The notes: a model not told the origin generated them from the letters alone. A stretch of 64,000 nucleotides of DNA from an uncultured Selenomonas sp. (GCA_947167105.1 CAMVGU010000015.1:1-64000), one strand, 5' to 3'. Positions 1-9,117 are shown, numbered from the stretch's first letter. Made by a program: numbers and translations.

Positions 1-63
1 ATAAGGAATATTTCTAAGACATATACACTTTTGTCTATGTTTTTAGTAGCAGGATGAGCACTT

Positions 64-1455
64 ATGATATGGAACCGTAAAAAGAAAGTTTTGGCGCTGG
101 CCGTGGCTCTTGGCCTGACCTATGGTATTTCCTTGTGCGCCGCTGCCGGAGCACCGGCAGAATTTCCGTCTGCTCCCAGGGGCAGTCAGGGTATGCCCCA
201 AAGGGAGTTCCCCCCTCCCCCGCCTCCCGGCGGTATGGGAAAGGGAATGCCGGAGGGGAAGGATGTCAACGACCTTGCCGCTGCCTGCACGATAGACGGT
301 GAAGACAAGGAGCTGGCCGGGCTTTCCCTTACGGCAGAAAAGACGGACGAAAGTGCGGTGCTGGTTCGTAGCGGCGGCGGGCTTCTGCTGACGAAGGCCA
401 CCCTCAGCAAGACGGGAGACTGCTCCAGCGCAGATGCCAGTAATTTCACAGGGGCGAATGCCATTATCCTTGTCAATAACAGCACGGCAATTTTGAAGGA
501 TCTCGAACTTTTCTCCGATGCAGATGGCGCCAATGCCATCTTTTCGACGGGAGAGAACAGTCATATCACGGTAGAAAACACCAAAATCCACACTAAAAAT
601 AATTCCTCGCGCGGGCTGGATGCCACCTACGGCGGAAGTATCGCGGCAACGGATGTAGAAATAACGACAGAGGGGGCACATTGCGGCGCCCTTGCCACGG
701 ATCGCGGGGAAGGAACGGTCATGGTGACCCGCAGCCTGCTCCGAACCTCCGGGGAAGGAAGCCCCTGCATCTACTCCACCGGGGCTATCACCCTCACCGA
801 CAGTCGGGGCGAGGCTACAGGCAGCGAGATTGCCGTCGTGGAGGGTAAAAACTCGATTGCTTTGCAGAACGTGGCTCTAACCGGACACCAAAAGCACGGC
901 GTCATGCTTTACCAAAGCTTCTCTGGTGATGCGGGAGTCGGCGAAGCGAGCTTTTCCGCTGCTGACTCCACACTGACCAACCGCTCTGACGGGCCAATGT
1001 TTTATGTTACGAACACAAAGGCAACTGCTACGCTGGAGAATACACGGCTCGTCCAGGCTGGCGACATACTGATCCAAGTCACCAGCGACCGCTGGGGGAA
1101 TGCAGGCAGCAACGGCGGCGATTTTACCTTTTATGGGAAGAAGCAAAAACTTTCCGGCACCGTGCTGGCCAACGCCATCAGCAAGGTAGCCCTTCACCTG
1201 ACGGATCAGTCAGAATGGAGGGGCTCTATCAACAAGGACAAGGCTGCCGGCTCCGCCTCCGTCCATTTGAGCAAGGATTCCACATGGACGCTGACGGCAG
1301 ATTCCTATGTCGCAAGCCTGACCGATGAGGACAGCACCTTTGGCAATATCAAGAGCAACGGACATACCATCTATTACGACAGCCAGAAAGACAAAGCACT
1401 GAATGGCAAGACCATCCAACTGCCCGATGGCGGCAAAATTACTCCGATGAAATAA
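64..1455 (+). CDS. Secreted right-handed beta-helix protein
   Basis: The 463-residue product has a signal peptide (KKK, then a hydrophobic stretch to about residue 27 ending CAAAG), a Pro-rich linker near 50-56 (PPPPPPGG), and then a long body of short repeating strand-turn units rich in N, G, T and S (for example 'ILVNNSTAILKDLEL'). This pattern is typical of parallel beta-helix surface or secreted proteins. I see no catalytic signature and no clear lipobox or C-terminal anchor. The start is supported by AGGATGAG just upstream of the ATG. A role in adhesion or as a surface protein is inference; the fold call is more secure than the function. Confidence 0.7.
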   Translation: MIWNRKKKVLALAVALGLTYGISLCAAAGAPAEFPSAPRGSQGMPQREFPPPPPPGGMGKGMPEGKDVNDLAAACTIDGEDKELAGLSLTAEKTDESAVLVRSGGGLLLTKATLSKTGDCSSADASNFTGANAIILVNNSTAILKDLELFSDADGANAIFSTGENSHITVENTKIHTKNNSSRGLDATYGGSIAATDVEITTEGAHCGALATDRGEGTVMVTRSLLRTSGEGSPCIYSTGAITLTDSRGEATGSEIAVVEGKNSIALQNVALTGHQKHGVMLYQSFSGDAGVGEASFSAADSTLTNRSDGPMFYVTNTKATATLENTRLVQAGDILIQVTSDRWGNAGSNGGDFTFYGKKQKLSGTVLANAISKVALHLTDQSEWRGSINKDKAAGSASVHLSKDSTWTLTADSYVASLTDEDSTFGNIKSNGHTIYYDSQKDKALNGKTIQLPDGGKITPMK

Positions 1456-1590
1456 CAAAAATCGTGAAGGTATGATATGCTGTTTTTTATGCTTACGATA
1501 GATGAAATTCGTTCCAGTGTAATGAGATTGCTTCAACTATTGATAGGTTCGGCAACGAAACCCGGCGATTTTCATTGAGGAGAGGAAATA

Positions 1591-1866
1591 TTGGAGAATC
1601 AAGCACACACGCTTTACGCGATATATTTTGCCGCCGTGAATCTGGTGGCGCTGATACTGTACGGCTGGGATAAGCTGTGCGCTAAAAAGCATTGGCGGCG
1701 CGTGCCGGAAATGACTTTACTTGCTCTTGCGCTTGTCGGCGGCAGCGTTGGAGCCATGGCGGCAATGCGACTCTTTCGGCACAAGACTTTGCATCTGAAA
1801 TTCAAGTACGGCGTGCCGCTGATTTTTGCTATGCAGGTTGCCGGATTGGTATATGTGCATTTGTGA
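1591..1866 (+). CDS. DUF1294 family small membrane protein
   Basis: The 91-residue protein has about three membrane segments and the DUF1294 pattern: 'YGWDKLCAKKHWRRVPE' followed by 'LALVGGSVGAMAAMRLFRHKTLHLKFKYGVPL'-type sequence, seen here as the motif GG-GA-M-LFRHKT. The family has no established biochemical role. Translation begins at a TTG preceded by GAGGAGAGG, a strong ribosome site. It is followed after three bases by the ACT-domain gene, so the two are probably cotranscribed. Confidence 0.8.
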   Translation: MENQAHTLYAIYFAAVNLVALILYGWDKLCAKKHWRRVPEMTLLALALVGGSVGAMAAMRLFRHKTLHLKFKYGVPLIFAMQVAGLVYVHL

Positions 1867-1869
1867 GGT

Positions 1870-2241
1870 ATGAATATGGATATAAAAATAATTGACGGCA
1901 GTTTTACCGTATGCAAGCTTAAATCAGTAGATAAAATAGACCTGAATAAAGATTTTATTTTTGTGGGAAAAACGGATGAAGAAATATCCCTTGTTTGCAG
2001 AACCAGTGATGCACCATCGAATACAACTGACCGCGACGATAACTGGCGTGCTTTTAGGATAGAAGGAACTCTGGATTTTTCGCTTATTGGAATCCTGGCA
2101 AAGATTTCCTCTATCCTTGCCGAAAACAAGATTGGTATTTTTGCCATATCCACTTATAACACAGATTACATTTTAGTCAAGGCGGATAATTTTGACTCTG
2201 CGTTGGCAGCATTAATAAGCAATGGCTACACTGTAGTATAA
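1870..2241 (+). CDS. ACT domain-containing protein
   Basis: This 123-residue protein matches the small stand-alone ACT_7-type proteins: a first domain with 'WRAFRIEGTLDFSLIGILAKISSILAE' and a second half containing 'IGIFAISTYNTDYILVKADNFDSALAALISNGY'. ACT domains bind amino acids or similar small effectors and regulate enzymes allosterically; the partner here is unknown. It starts 3 nt after the DUF1294 gene. It is more AT-rich than the glycolytic genes that follow, which may indicate a different history. Confidence 0.75.
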   Translation: MNMDIKIIDGSFTVCKLKSVDKIDLNKDFIFVGKTDEEISLVCRTSDAPSNTTDRDDNWRAFRIEGTLDFSLIGILAKISSILAENKIGIFAISTYNTDYILVKADNFDSALAALISNGYTVV

Positions 2242-2276
2242 GCAGGCAAAAGCTCGGCAGTTGCCTCTCAATCATT

Positions 2277-2501
2277 TCAGCAACTGCTCTGCCCCAGCCT
2301 GGGGTGTTGCGTCTGTTTCAGCGCCCTCACCCTGATTAGCCGCAGAGCTTCTTTGAGGCTTATATCCGCTCTGTTCCCATTGTTTTCGTAGACCAGCATT
2401 GGGTGGGCTACGCCGATTTCGCTGCCTGGCATATAGACGTATTCCTGGCTTTCGCTGTCCCCAAAGATAACTCCTGCCTTCAATTCCGATTCGGTTATCA
2501 T
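2277..2501 (-). CDS. Hypothetical protein
   Basis: This short 74-residue ORF starts MITESELKAG and has no domain I recognise. It lies 48 nt downstream of the metallopeptidase gene on the same strand and converges with the ACT-domain gene. The upstream GGAGGTAAGGG on the minus strand is a good ribosome site, which makes it a likely real gene. The product has no signal peptide or membrane segment. Confidence 0.55.
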   Translation of the reverse strand: MITESELKAGVIFGDSESQEYVYMPGSEIGVAHPMLVYENNGNRADISLKEALRLIRVRALKQTQHPRLGQSSC

Positions 2502-2549
2502 CTTATCCCTTACCTCCGATAAGCAAGTCTCCGTGCCTTGCTGCCTTTA

Positions 2550-3344
2550 TTACGAATTGCGTGCCTTTCCATTCAGTACATCCATGGCCTCTCTCCATTT
2601 CGGCCAAACCGCGCTGAGCATGGCGTAAAAGTCTCTGCCGTGATTGCGGATTTTGGTGTGAACAAGCTCATGGGCTATGACGGCATCAAGACACGGGAGA
2701 GGCATCTGTACAAGACGCAGGTTCAGGCAGATGCGCTTGGCATTTACATTGCATGACCCCCAGAGGGTTTTCATATCACGAATATACCATGAGGAGGAAC
2801 TTAGGCCCGTCTGGTGCTCCACATAGGGCAAATGTGCTTCTACTGCCTGCTGAAGAAGCTTCCTGCTGGCCGCCTTGAGAAGGGCTGACCTTGCATCATC
2901 TGTGCTTTCAGGGCGCACTGTCAGCACGGCTGTACCAGCAAGAAAGCTCAGACCCACCTCCCTGCCTTCTACGATGTGCAGCCTGTATTCCTGTCCAAAG
3001 AAAGTTATCTGCTCCCCCTCCACAGTCCTTGGCATTGCAGGTATTCCCTGCCGCTGTCCTGAACGGGCAAGAACTTTCCTCATCCAGAGCAAGTGATTTT
3101 CCAGAAAGTTCCTTACGGCTGCTACGGTTGCGACTCGTGGCACAGTCGCACACATCCTGCCATCCCTACCTAAGCGAAGATTCAGGTTGCGAACTGACTT
3201 CCAGGATACCTCAACAGGGATTTCTTCTACTGTGAACACTTTGCTGCGATAGATCCGCCCGGTTGATTTCAAAACGCCAGCCTCCATATATCTTACAGCG
3301 AAGTTTTGCAAAATTGTCGTAGTTGATTTTATCACTTCCGACAA
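2550..3344 (-). CDS. YgjP/SprT-like zinc metallopeptidase (M48-type)
   Basis: The C-terminal half carries the zinc motif HELVHTKIRNH (HExxH with a third His six residues on), preceded by 'MKTLWGSCN', the hallmark of the YgjP family (DUF45). The N-terminal part, about residues 25-120, has the family's 'R-NL-L-R-DG---VP' beta-rich region. Length (264 aa) is normal. Physiological substrates are not known. The listed start is a TTG with no obvious ribosome site; a GTG three codons later or the Met at residue 20 are alternatives. Confidence 0.8.
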   Translation of the reverse strand: MSEVIKSTTTILQNFAVRYMEAGVLKSTGRIYRSKVFTVEEIPVEVSWKSVRNLNLRLGRDGRMCATVPRVATVAAVRNFLENHLLWMRKVLARSGQRQGIPAMPRTVEGEQITFFGQEYRLHIVEGREVGLSFLAGTAVLTVRPESTDDARSALLKAASRKLLQQAVEAHLPYVEHQTGLSSSSWYIRDMKTLWGSCNVNAKRICLNLRLVQMPLPCLDAVIAHELVHTKIRNHGRDFYAMLSAVWPKWREAMDVLNGKARNS

Positions 3345-3355
3345 CCCAGCACAAG

Positions 3356-3398
3356 GAAAAAGCGCAAGCCCCCCAAAAGGAGCCTGCGCCTTTTTTAT
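3356..3398 (-). terminator. Rho-independent terminator after the GGGtGRT gene
   Basis: The minus strand carries GCGCAGGCTCC-TTTT-GGGGGGCTTGCGC followed by TTTTTCC, 13 nt past the stop of the GGGtGRT gene. T-runs on both sides mean it may act in both directions. It separates the glycolytic cluster from the metallopeptidase. Confidence 0.8.
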
Positions 3399-3410
3399 TT
3401 AAAGCTATTT

Positions 3411-4412
3411 TTACTTATTCATGGCTTCCTGCACGGCCACAGCCACCGCCACGGTCATGCCTACCATGGGGTTGTTGCCTGCGCCGATGAGGCCCATCAT
3501 ATCAACATGAGCCGGCACGGAGGAGGAGCCTGCGAACTGGGCATCGCTGTGCATGCGGCCCATGGTGTCGGTCATGCCGTAGGAGGCAGGGCCGGCAGCC
3601 ATGTTGTCCGGGTGGAGGGTACGGCCCGTGCCGCCGCCGGAGGCAACGGAGAAGTACTTCTTGCCCTGCTCCGTGCATTCCTTCTTATAGCAGCCTGCCA
3701 CCGGATGCTGGAAGCGGGTGGGGTTCGTGGAGTTGCCGGTGATGGAGATGTCCACGCCCTCGGAGTGCATGATGGCAACGCCTTCCTGCACGCTGTCGGC
3801 GCCGTAGCAGTTGACCTTGCTACGCAGGCCGTCAGAGTAGGGGATGCGCTCCACCACATTGACCTTGTTGGTCTTGTAGTCGTAGTCGGTATGCACATAG
3901 GTGAAGCCGTTGATGCGGGAGATAATCTGGGCCGCATCCTTGCCGAGACCGTTCAGGATGACGCGCAACGGCTCCTTGCGGGCCTTATTGGCTGTCTCGG
4001 CGATGCCGATAGCGCCCTCAGCAGCCGCGAAGGATTCGTGGCCGGCCAGGAAAGCGAAGCACTTGGTCTCCTCGGAGAGCAGCATGGCTCCCAGGTTGCC
4101 ATGGCCCAGGCCCACCTTGCGATGGTCAGCAACGGAACCCGGCACGCAGAAAGCCTGCAGGCCCTCGCCGATGGCCTTGGCTGCCTCCACAGCCGTCTTG
4201 CAGCCCTTCTTGATGGCAATAGCGGCACCAAAGGTATAGGCCCATTTTGCATTCTCGAATGCGATGGGCTGCAGCCCCTCTACAATCTTATAGGGGTCGA
4301 TGCCCTTTTCTTCGCAGATCTTCTTGGCGTCGTCGAGATCCTTGATGCCGAATTTCTTGCAAGCCTCATTGATACCGTCAATGCGGCGCTCATAGCCTTC
4401 AAATGTTGCCAT
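3411..4412 (-). CDS. GGGtGRT family protein
   Basis: The signature 'SGGGTGRTLHPDNMAAGP' is present at about residue 240, together with the conserved C-terminus rich in Gly and Met ('GLIGAGNNPMVGMTVAVAVAV'). The family is named after this motif and has no settled function; its genes are commonly next to NifU-like scaffold genes, as here (next upstream gene). I place the start at MATFEGYERR because GGAGG lies 10 nt before this ATG; a 343-residue version with an extra upstream Met is less likely. Cytosolic, no membrane segments. A link with Fe-S or redox metabolism is inferred only from the neighbour. Confidence 0.85.
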   Translation of the reverse strand: MATFEGYERRIDGINEACKKFGIKDLDDAKKICEEKGIDPYKIVEGLQPIAFENAKWAYTFGAAIAIKKGCKTAVEAAKAIGEGLQAFCVPGSVADHRKVGLGHGNLGAMLLSEETKCFAFLAGHESFAAAEGAIGIAETANKARKEPLRVILNGLGKDAAQIISRINGFTYVHTDYDYKTNKVNVVERIPYSDGLRSKVNCYGADSVQEGVAIMHSEGVDISITGNSTNPTRFQHPVAGCYKKECTEQGKKYFSVASGGGTGRTLHPDNMAAGPASYGMTDTMGRMHSDAQFAGSSSVPAHVDMMGLIGAGNNPMVGMTVAVAVAVQEAMNK

Positions 4413-4477
4413 TGTATTCATTCCTCCATTAGTATTGCTCATTCAGGCAGACTGTACTCACGAGCAGTCGCCTGCTG

Positions 4478-4521
4478 CCCCCACCACCCCTACGGGGTCC
4501 CCCGCCCCCCAAGGGGGCGGA
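4478..4521. repeat. Two-hairpin dispersed repeat, copy 1
   Basis: Sequence of the form CCCCCACC-[stem 1]-CCCCCGCCCCC--GGGGGCGGA, capable of forming two adjacent hairpins. In this copy stem 1 is ACCCC-TAC-GGGGT and stem 2 is CCGCCCCCC-AA-GGGGGCGG. It lies in the spacer between the NifU-like gene and the GGGtGRT gene. Two further copies are at 7718-7764 and 61940-61985. Confidence 0.8.
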
Positions 4522-4564
4522 CATAAGTAGCGACAGCGCCTCGCTCCACTCGCGAATATCATCA

Positions 4565-5260
4565 TCAGTCTTCACGCGGGTCGATGGTCTTCACGGCCTC
4601 TGCGAAACGGCCCTTGGTGCTGGTATTCTTCTTGATGGCCTCGTTCGCATCTTCGCCCTTGCGGACAGCTTCCATGACCTTGCCGACCTGCACGATTTCG
4701 TAGCCAATGATGCGGCCTTCCTTATCAAGGCCGAGCTTCGTGACATAGCCCTCTGCCAGTTCCAGGTAACGGGGGCCCTTCTTGAGGGTGCTGTACAGCG
4801 TACCCACCTGGCTGCGGAGGCCCTTGCCCAGGTCATCAAGACCGGCGCCCACCGGCAGACCGTCATCGGAGAAGGCAGTCTGGGTGCGGCCATAAGCAAT
4901 CTGGAGGAACAGCTCACGCATAGCAGTATTGATGGCATCGCACACGAGGTCCGTGTTCAGGGCCTCGAGAACCGTAAGCCCCGGAAGAATCTCAGCAGCC
5001 ATGGCAGCGGAATGGGTCATGCCGGAGCAGCCGATGGTCTCGACGAGAGCTTCCTGGATGATGCCGTCCTTCACGTTTAGGGTCAGCTTGCAGGCACCCT
5101 GCTGAGGTGCGCACCAGCCCACGCCATGAGTGAGGCCGCTGATGTCAGAAACCTGCTTGGACGATACCCACTTGCCCTCCTCCGGGATGGGAGCAGCGCC
5201 GTGGTGCACTTCCTGTGCGACACACGTCATGTTTTCTACTTTCTGCGAGTACTGAATCAT
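4565..5260 (-). CDS. NifU-like iron-sulfur cluster assembly scaffold protein
   Basis: The 231-residue protein resembles the NifU/IscU N-terminal scaffold fold: 'VGWCAPQQGACKLTLNVKDGIIQEALVETIGCSGMTHSAAMAAEIL', with cysteines in the expected order (C around 72, 78 and 99). It belongs to the version found beside GGGtGRT genes rather than to classical IscU. It starts at MIQYSQ after a purine-rich GAGAGAGAGGAAACG. The 88-nt spacer after gpmI can fold (GGCTGCC pairing with GGCAGCC, enclosing a CCTGC/GCAGG hairpin), so it may be a processing or attenuation site between glycolysis and this pair. The exact client is unknown. Confidence 0.8.
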   Translation of the reverse strand: MIQYSQKVENMTCVAQEVHHGAAPIPEEGKWVSSKQVSDISGLTHGVGWCAPQQGACKLTLNVKDGIIQEALVETIGCSGMTHSAAMAAEILPGLTVLEALNTDLVCDAINTAMRELFLQIAYGRTQTAFSDDGLPVGAGLDDLGKGLRSQVGTLYSTLKKGPRYLELAEGYVTKLGLDKEGRIIGYEIVQVGKVMEAVRKGEDANEAIKKNTSTKGRFAEAVKTIDPRED

Positions 5261-5348
5261 GGTTCGTTTCCTCTCTCTCTAAAATACATACATAGGCTGC
5301 CGCTTCCTGATGCCGGTTGCCCTGCCCGAAAGCAGGCAGCCCCCAAAA

Positions 5349-6896
5349 TCAGATTTCTACCAGGCACTTGCCGGTCATTTCAGGCGGGATCTTGACGCCT
5401 GCCAGGGTCAGGAGGGTCGGCGCAATATCGCAGAGGGCACCATCCTGGACGGATTTCACCCTGTCTGATACCACAATGAAGGGTACCGGATTGGTCGTAT
5501 GCTTCGTAAAGGGCTGATTTGTCTCATAGTCCATCATCTGGTCGGCGTTGCCGTGGTCTGCCGTGATGCAGACCTCGCCGCCTACCTCCCTGATGGCATC
5601 GACAAAACGTCCCACGCAGGTATCGACCGTCTCCACCGCCTTGATGACCGCCGGGAATACCCCCGTATGGCCAACCATATCACAGTTCGCGTAGTTGAGG
5701 ATGATGAAGTCATACTTGCCGGACTTGATGGCCTCCACCACCTTGTCCGTCACTTCGATGGCGCTCATCTCCGGCTTCAGGTCATAGGTCGCCACCTTGG
5801 GGCTGGGCACCAGAATGCGATCTTCGCCCTTGTAGGGCTCCTCTACGCCGCCGTTGAAGAAGAAGGTGACATGGGCGTACTTCTCGGTCTCGGCTATGCG
5901 CAGCTGCGTCATGCCCTGATCCTGGATAATCTGGCCCAAAGTCTGCTCAATGCTCTCCGGCGGGAAAGCCACCACCACATTCATGCCTTCCTCGTATTGG
6001 GAGAAGGTCGCAAAGGGAATCTTTAAGCTCTCGTCACGCTGGAAACCGGAGAATTCCTTGTCCGTGAAGGCATGGGTCAACTGGCGGGCCCGGTCGGGAC
6101 GGAAGTTGAAGAAGATGGCGCCATCGCCGTTCTTCATGCCCCGGTAGCCTTTCACCACCAGGGGAATCACGAACTCATCCGTGACGCCTTCTTCCTTCTC
6201 GCTGGTATCGGCGTAGCTGGCCAAAAGCCCCGCCACAGCCGTATCGGCGCTGACGCCTTCGGCATGGGCAATGGCCTCATAGGCAAGCTGCTCACGCTCC
6301 CAGCGGTTGTCGCGATCCATGGCGTAGTAGCGTCCCGCCACCGTCGCAATCTGGCCCACGCCGATTTCCTTAGCTTTGGCCTCAAGCTCCTCCAGGTAGG
6401 GCTGAGCGCTCTTGGGCGGCACATCACGTCCGTCCAGGAAGGCGTGGACATAGACTTCCCCTATGCCTTCACGCTTGGCAAGTTCTAAGAGCGCATAAAG
6501 GTGATCGCAGTGGCTGTGCACGCCACCTGGGGACACCAGCCCCATCAGGTGCAGGGCACCGCCGCTCTGCTTCACCCCCTGCACAATCTCCTGCAAGGCC
6601 TTGTTCTTGAAGAAGTCGCCATTGCGGATATCGCGGGTGATGCGGGTCAACTGCTGGTAGATGATACGTCCGGCGCCGATATTCGTGTGACCGACTTCGG
6701 AGTTGCCCATCTGCCCATCCGGCAGGCCCACGTATTCCCCGGAGGCCTGCAACTGGCTGGTTTTGTATTTTGCCATCAGGCCGTCCAGCACCGGAGTGCT
6801 GGCGACCTGCACGGCATTGTTCTTGTCAGACTTATCCCCCAGGCCGCAGCCATCCATGATGATGAGGGCCACCGGGGCATTTTTGAGTTTAGCCAT
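5349..6896 (-). CDS. gpmI: 2,3-bisphosphoglycerate-independent phosphoglycerate mutase
   Basis: Interconverts 3- and 2-phosphoglycerate in glycolysis and gluconeogenesis using two Mn ions. The alkaline-phosphatase-type features are present: N-terminal 'LIIMDGCGLGDKSDKNNAV', the phosphoserine region 'DGQMGNSEVGHTNIGAGR' (catalytic Ser), 'HFHCDHLYAL'-like 'GGVHSHCDHLYALLELAK', and the C-terminal metal ligands in 'NYANCDMVGHTGV' and 'ITADHGNADQM'. At 515 aa the length is typical. It follows tpiA by 16 nt and is clearly part of the gap-pgk-tpiA-gpmI operon. Confidence 0.97.
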   Translation of the reverse strand: MAKLKNAPVALIIMDGCGLGDKSDKNNAVQVASTPVLDGLMAKYKTSQLQASGEYVGLPDGQMGNSEVGHTNIGAGRIIYQQLTRITRDIRNGDFFKNKALQEIVQGVKQSGGALHLMGLVSPGGVHSHCDHLYALLELAKREGIGEVYVHAFLDGRDVPPKSAQPYLEELEAKAKEIGVGQIATVAGRYYAMDRDNRWEREQLAYEAIAHAEGVSADTAVAGLLASYADTSEKEEGVTDEFVIPLVVKGYRGMKNGDGAIFFNFRPDRARQLTHAFTDKEFSGFQRDESLKIPFATFSQYEEGMNVVVAFPPESIEQTLGQIIQDQGMTQLRIAETEKYAHVTFFFNGGVEEPYKGEDRILVPSPKVATYDLKPEMSAIEVTDKVVEAIKSGKYDFIILNYANCDMVGHTGVFPAVIKAVETVDTCVGRFVDAIREVGGEVCITADHGNADQMMDYETNQPFTKHTTNPVPFIVVSDRVKSVQDGALCDIAPTLLTLAGVKIPPEMTGKCLVEI

Positions 6897-6912
6897 GCTT
6901 GCTTGCCTTTCC

Positions 6913-7662
6913 TTAGAAGTTTACGATCTCGGAGAAGTCCTTGGCCTTCAGGGAAGCGCCGCCCACAAGAGCGCCGTCCACATTCGGCTGCTGCATCAAA
7001 TCCTTGATGGTGGCCGGCTTGACACTGCCGCCGTACTGGATGCGAACTGCCTCAGCAGCCTCAGCTCCATAGGACTTCTTGATGGTCTCACGGATATGGC
7101 CGCAGACTTCCTCCGCCTGGTCGAAAGTAGCTGTCTTGCCCGTGCCGATGGCCCAGATTGGCTCATAGGCAATGACCAGCTTCGCGACTTCCTCCGGCTT
7201 GAAGCCGGCCAGGGCTTCCAGCACCTGGAAAGCCACATAGTCAAGATAGGAGCCGCGCTCGCGGATCTCCAGCGGCTCACCGCAGCAAATAATCGGCGTA
7301 ATGCCGGCTGCAAAAGCGGCATGGGCACGCTTGTTTACGCCCTCGTTGGTCTCGCCGAAATAGTCGCGGCGCTCGCTGTGACCCAGGACGCAGTAGTCAA
7401 CGCCAATCTCGGTCAGCATCTTCGTGGAGATTTCACCGGTGAAAGCACCGTGATCCTCCCAATGTACATTCTGGGCACCTACATGGATATTCGTGCCCTT
7501 GGTCTCAGCCGTGATAGCGGCCAGAGCCGTAGATGTGGGGCAAACCACCACATCCACCTTGGCATCCTTCACCAGGGGAGCCAGGTCTTTCACAAGCTGC
7601 GTGCCCTCGGCGATGGTGTTGTTCATCTTCCAGTTGCCAGCGATAATCGGAGTCCTTGCCAT
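6913..7662 (-). CDS. tpiA: Triosephosphate isomerase
   Basis: Interconverts dihydroxyacetone phosphate and glyceraldehyde 3-phosphate. The (beta/alpha)8 barrel motifs are complete: 'AGNWKMN' (catalytic Lys), 'LGHSERR' (catalytic His), 'AYEPIWAIGTGKTA' (catalytic Glu) and the phosphate loop 'YGGSVKP'. I use the ATG of MARTPIIAGNWK, giving 249 aa; an ATG three codons upstream has a purine-rich site directly abutting it and no usable spacing. It sits between pgk and gpmI. Confidence 0.96.
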   Translation of the reverse strand: MARTPIIAGNWKMNNTIAEGTQLVKDLAPLVKDAKVDVVVCPTSTALAAITAETKGTNIHVGAQNVHWEDHGAFTGEISTKMLTEIGVDYCVLGHSERRDYFGETNEGVNKRAHAAFAAGITPIICCGEPLEIRERGSYLDYVAFQVLEALAGFKPEEVAKLVIAYEPIWAIGTGKTATFDQAEEVCGHIRETIKKSYGAEAAEAVRIQYGGSVKPATIKDLMQQPNVDGALVGGASLKAKDFSEIVNF

Positions 7663-7717
7663 TTTCAACATCTTCCTCTCTTATTCTGATACTCAGTAAT
7701 GGTAGGTTGTTGCGCAT

Positions 7718-7764
7718 CCCCCCACCACCGCTTGCGCGGTCCCCCGCCCCCAGGAGGGGGCGGA
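7718..7764. repeat. Two-hairpin dispersed repeat, copy 2
   Basis: Same element as at 4478-4521. Here stem 1 is ACCGC-TTGC-GCGGT, so its bases differ from copy 1 but still pair; stem 2 is CCGCCCCC-AGGA-GGGGGCGG. It lies in the pgk-tpiA spacer, inside the transcribed cluster. Confidence 0.8.
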
Positions 7765-7808
7765 CCTGGTTGGGATTCGGCGCAATCCTTTGTGCTTCAA
7801 AAAGGAAA

Positions 7809-9008
7809 TTACTTGTCTGCAATAGCTGCGATGCCCGGCAGAACCTTGCCCTCCAGGAACTCCAGGGTAGCGCCACCGCCGGTGGAGATATGGGAAATCT
7901 TTTCGCTCATGCCGGTCTTCTTCAGGGCTGCGATGGAATCGCCGCCGCCCACGATGGAAATGGCACCAGCCTCAGTGGCCTTCGCCACTGCCTTGGCCAC
8001 CGCCTCGGTGCCCTTGGCAAAGGCATCGAACTCGAACACGCCCATGGGGCCGTTCCAGATGATGGTCTTAGCACCTTCCAGGGCTTCCTCGTACAGCTTG
8101 ACGGACTTCTCGCCGCTGTCAAGGGACTGCCAGCCCTCGGGAATCTCGTCCACGGAGACAGTCTTGTGCTCAGCATCAGCCGCAAACTCATTGGCGACCA
8201 CGGCATCAACCGGCAACACTACCTTGACGCCCTTCTGCTTGGCCTTGTCAAGCTGGGCCAGGGCTTCCTCAAACTTATCCTTCTCGCAGAGGGACTTCTG
8301 CATATTCTTGCCCAGTGCGCCGTTGAAGGTGTTGGCCATGCCGCCGCCGATGATGATGGTGTCCACCTTGTCAATCATGTTGGAAATGACACCGATCTTA
8401 TCGGAAACTTTCGCACCGCCGATAATGGCGACAAAAGGACGCTGGGGAGCTTCCAGGGTCTTGCCGATGTAGTTGATTTCCTTCTCCATCAGGAAGCCTG
8501 CCACGGTCTCCAGGTTGTGGGTAATGCCCTCATTGGAGGCATGGCCCCGGTGGGACACGCCGAAAGCGTCATCCACCGCCACATCCGCCAGAGCCGCCAG
8601 TTGCTTCGCAAAGCCCGGATCGTTCTTCTTCTCTTCCTTGTGATAGCGCAGGTTCTCCAGCAAAAGGACATCCCCCGGCTTCAGGTCAGCCGCAGCTTTC
8701 TCAGCCTCGGGGCCAACACAGTCGGAAGCCCACTTCACATCCTTCTTCAAAAGCTCGCCCAGGTGCTTGACCAAAAGCTTGGTGGAGAACTTCTCCTCCC
8801 TGGCCTCGGTGGGACGGCCGATATGGCAGCCCAGGATGACAGCCGCGCCGTTATCCAGCAGGTAATTGATGGTGGGCAGCGTCGCCACCATGCGGGTATC
8901 GTTCGTGATATTCAGTTTTTCATCAAAAGGAACATTGAAGTCAACCCGGACGAATACCTTCTTGCCCTTGACATCAATGTCCTTGATGGTCTTCTTGTTC
9001 ATGCCCAT
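7809..9008 (-). CDS. pgk: Phosphoglycerate kinase
   Basis: Transfers phosphate from 1,3-bisphosphoglycerate to ADP. Recognisable motifs are 'VFVRVDFNVPFD', 'GCHIGRPTEA', 'VDDAFGVSHRGHAS', 'AIIGGAKVSDKIGVI', 'WNGPMGVFE' and the nucleotide loop 'SIVGGGDSIAA'. I choose the ATG of MGMNKKTIKD (399 aa) because AGGGG precedes it by 7 nt; a further ATG six codons upstream lies before that site. It is transcribed after gap with a roughly 110-nt spacer. Confidence 0.96.
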   Translation of the reverse strand: MGMNKKTIKDIDVKGKKVFVRVDFNVPFDEKLNITNDTRMVATLPTINYLLDNGAAVILGCHIGRPTEAREEKFSTKLLVKHLGELLKKDVKWASDCVGPEAEKAAADLKPGDVLLLENLRYHKEEKKNDPGFAKQLAALADVAVDDAFGVSHRGHASNEGITHNLETVAGFLMEKEINYIGKTLEAPQRPFVAIIGGAKVSDKIGVISNMIDKVDTIIIGGGMANTFNGALGKNMQKSLCEKDKFEEALAQLDKAKQKGVKVVLPVDAVVANEFAADAEHKTVSVDEIPEGWQSLDSGEKSVKLYEEALEGAKTIIWNGPMGVFEFDAFAKGTEAVAKAVAKATEAGAISIVGGGDSIAALKKTGMSEKISHISTGGGATLEFLEGKVLPGIAAIADK

Positions 9009-9117
9009 GCTAAAACCCCTTTTCATAAAATTTTGAGATTAAGCCAAATAAAGGAGGCCCGGCCCAAACTGTACAATCAAGGCCGGACCTCTAAGGATCT
9101 TAAATTATGCTGTTATC

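Noticed and set aside
3507..4526. A 339-codon plus-strand frame
   Set aside because: It is antisense to the GGGtGRT gene, a by-product of GC-rich codon usage, and has no domain.
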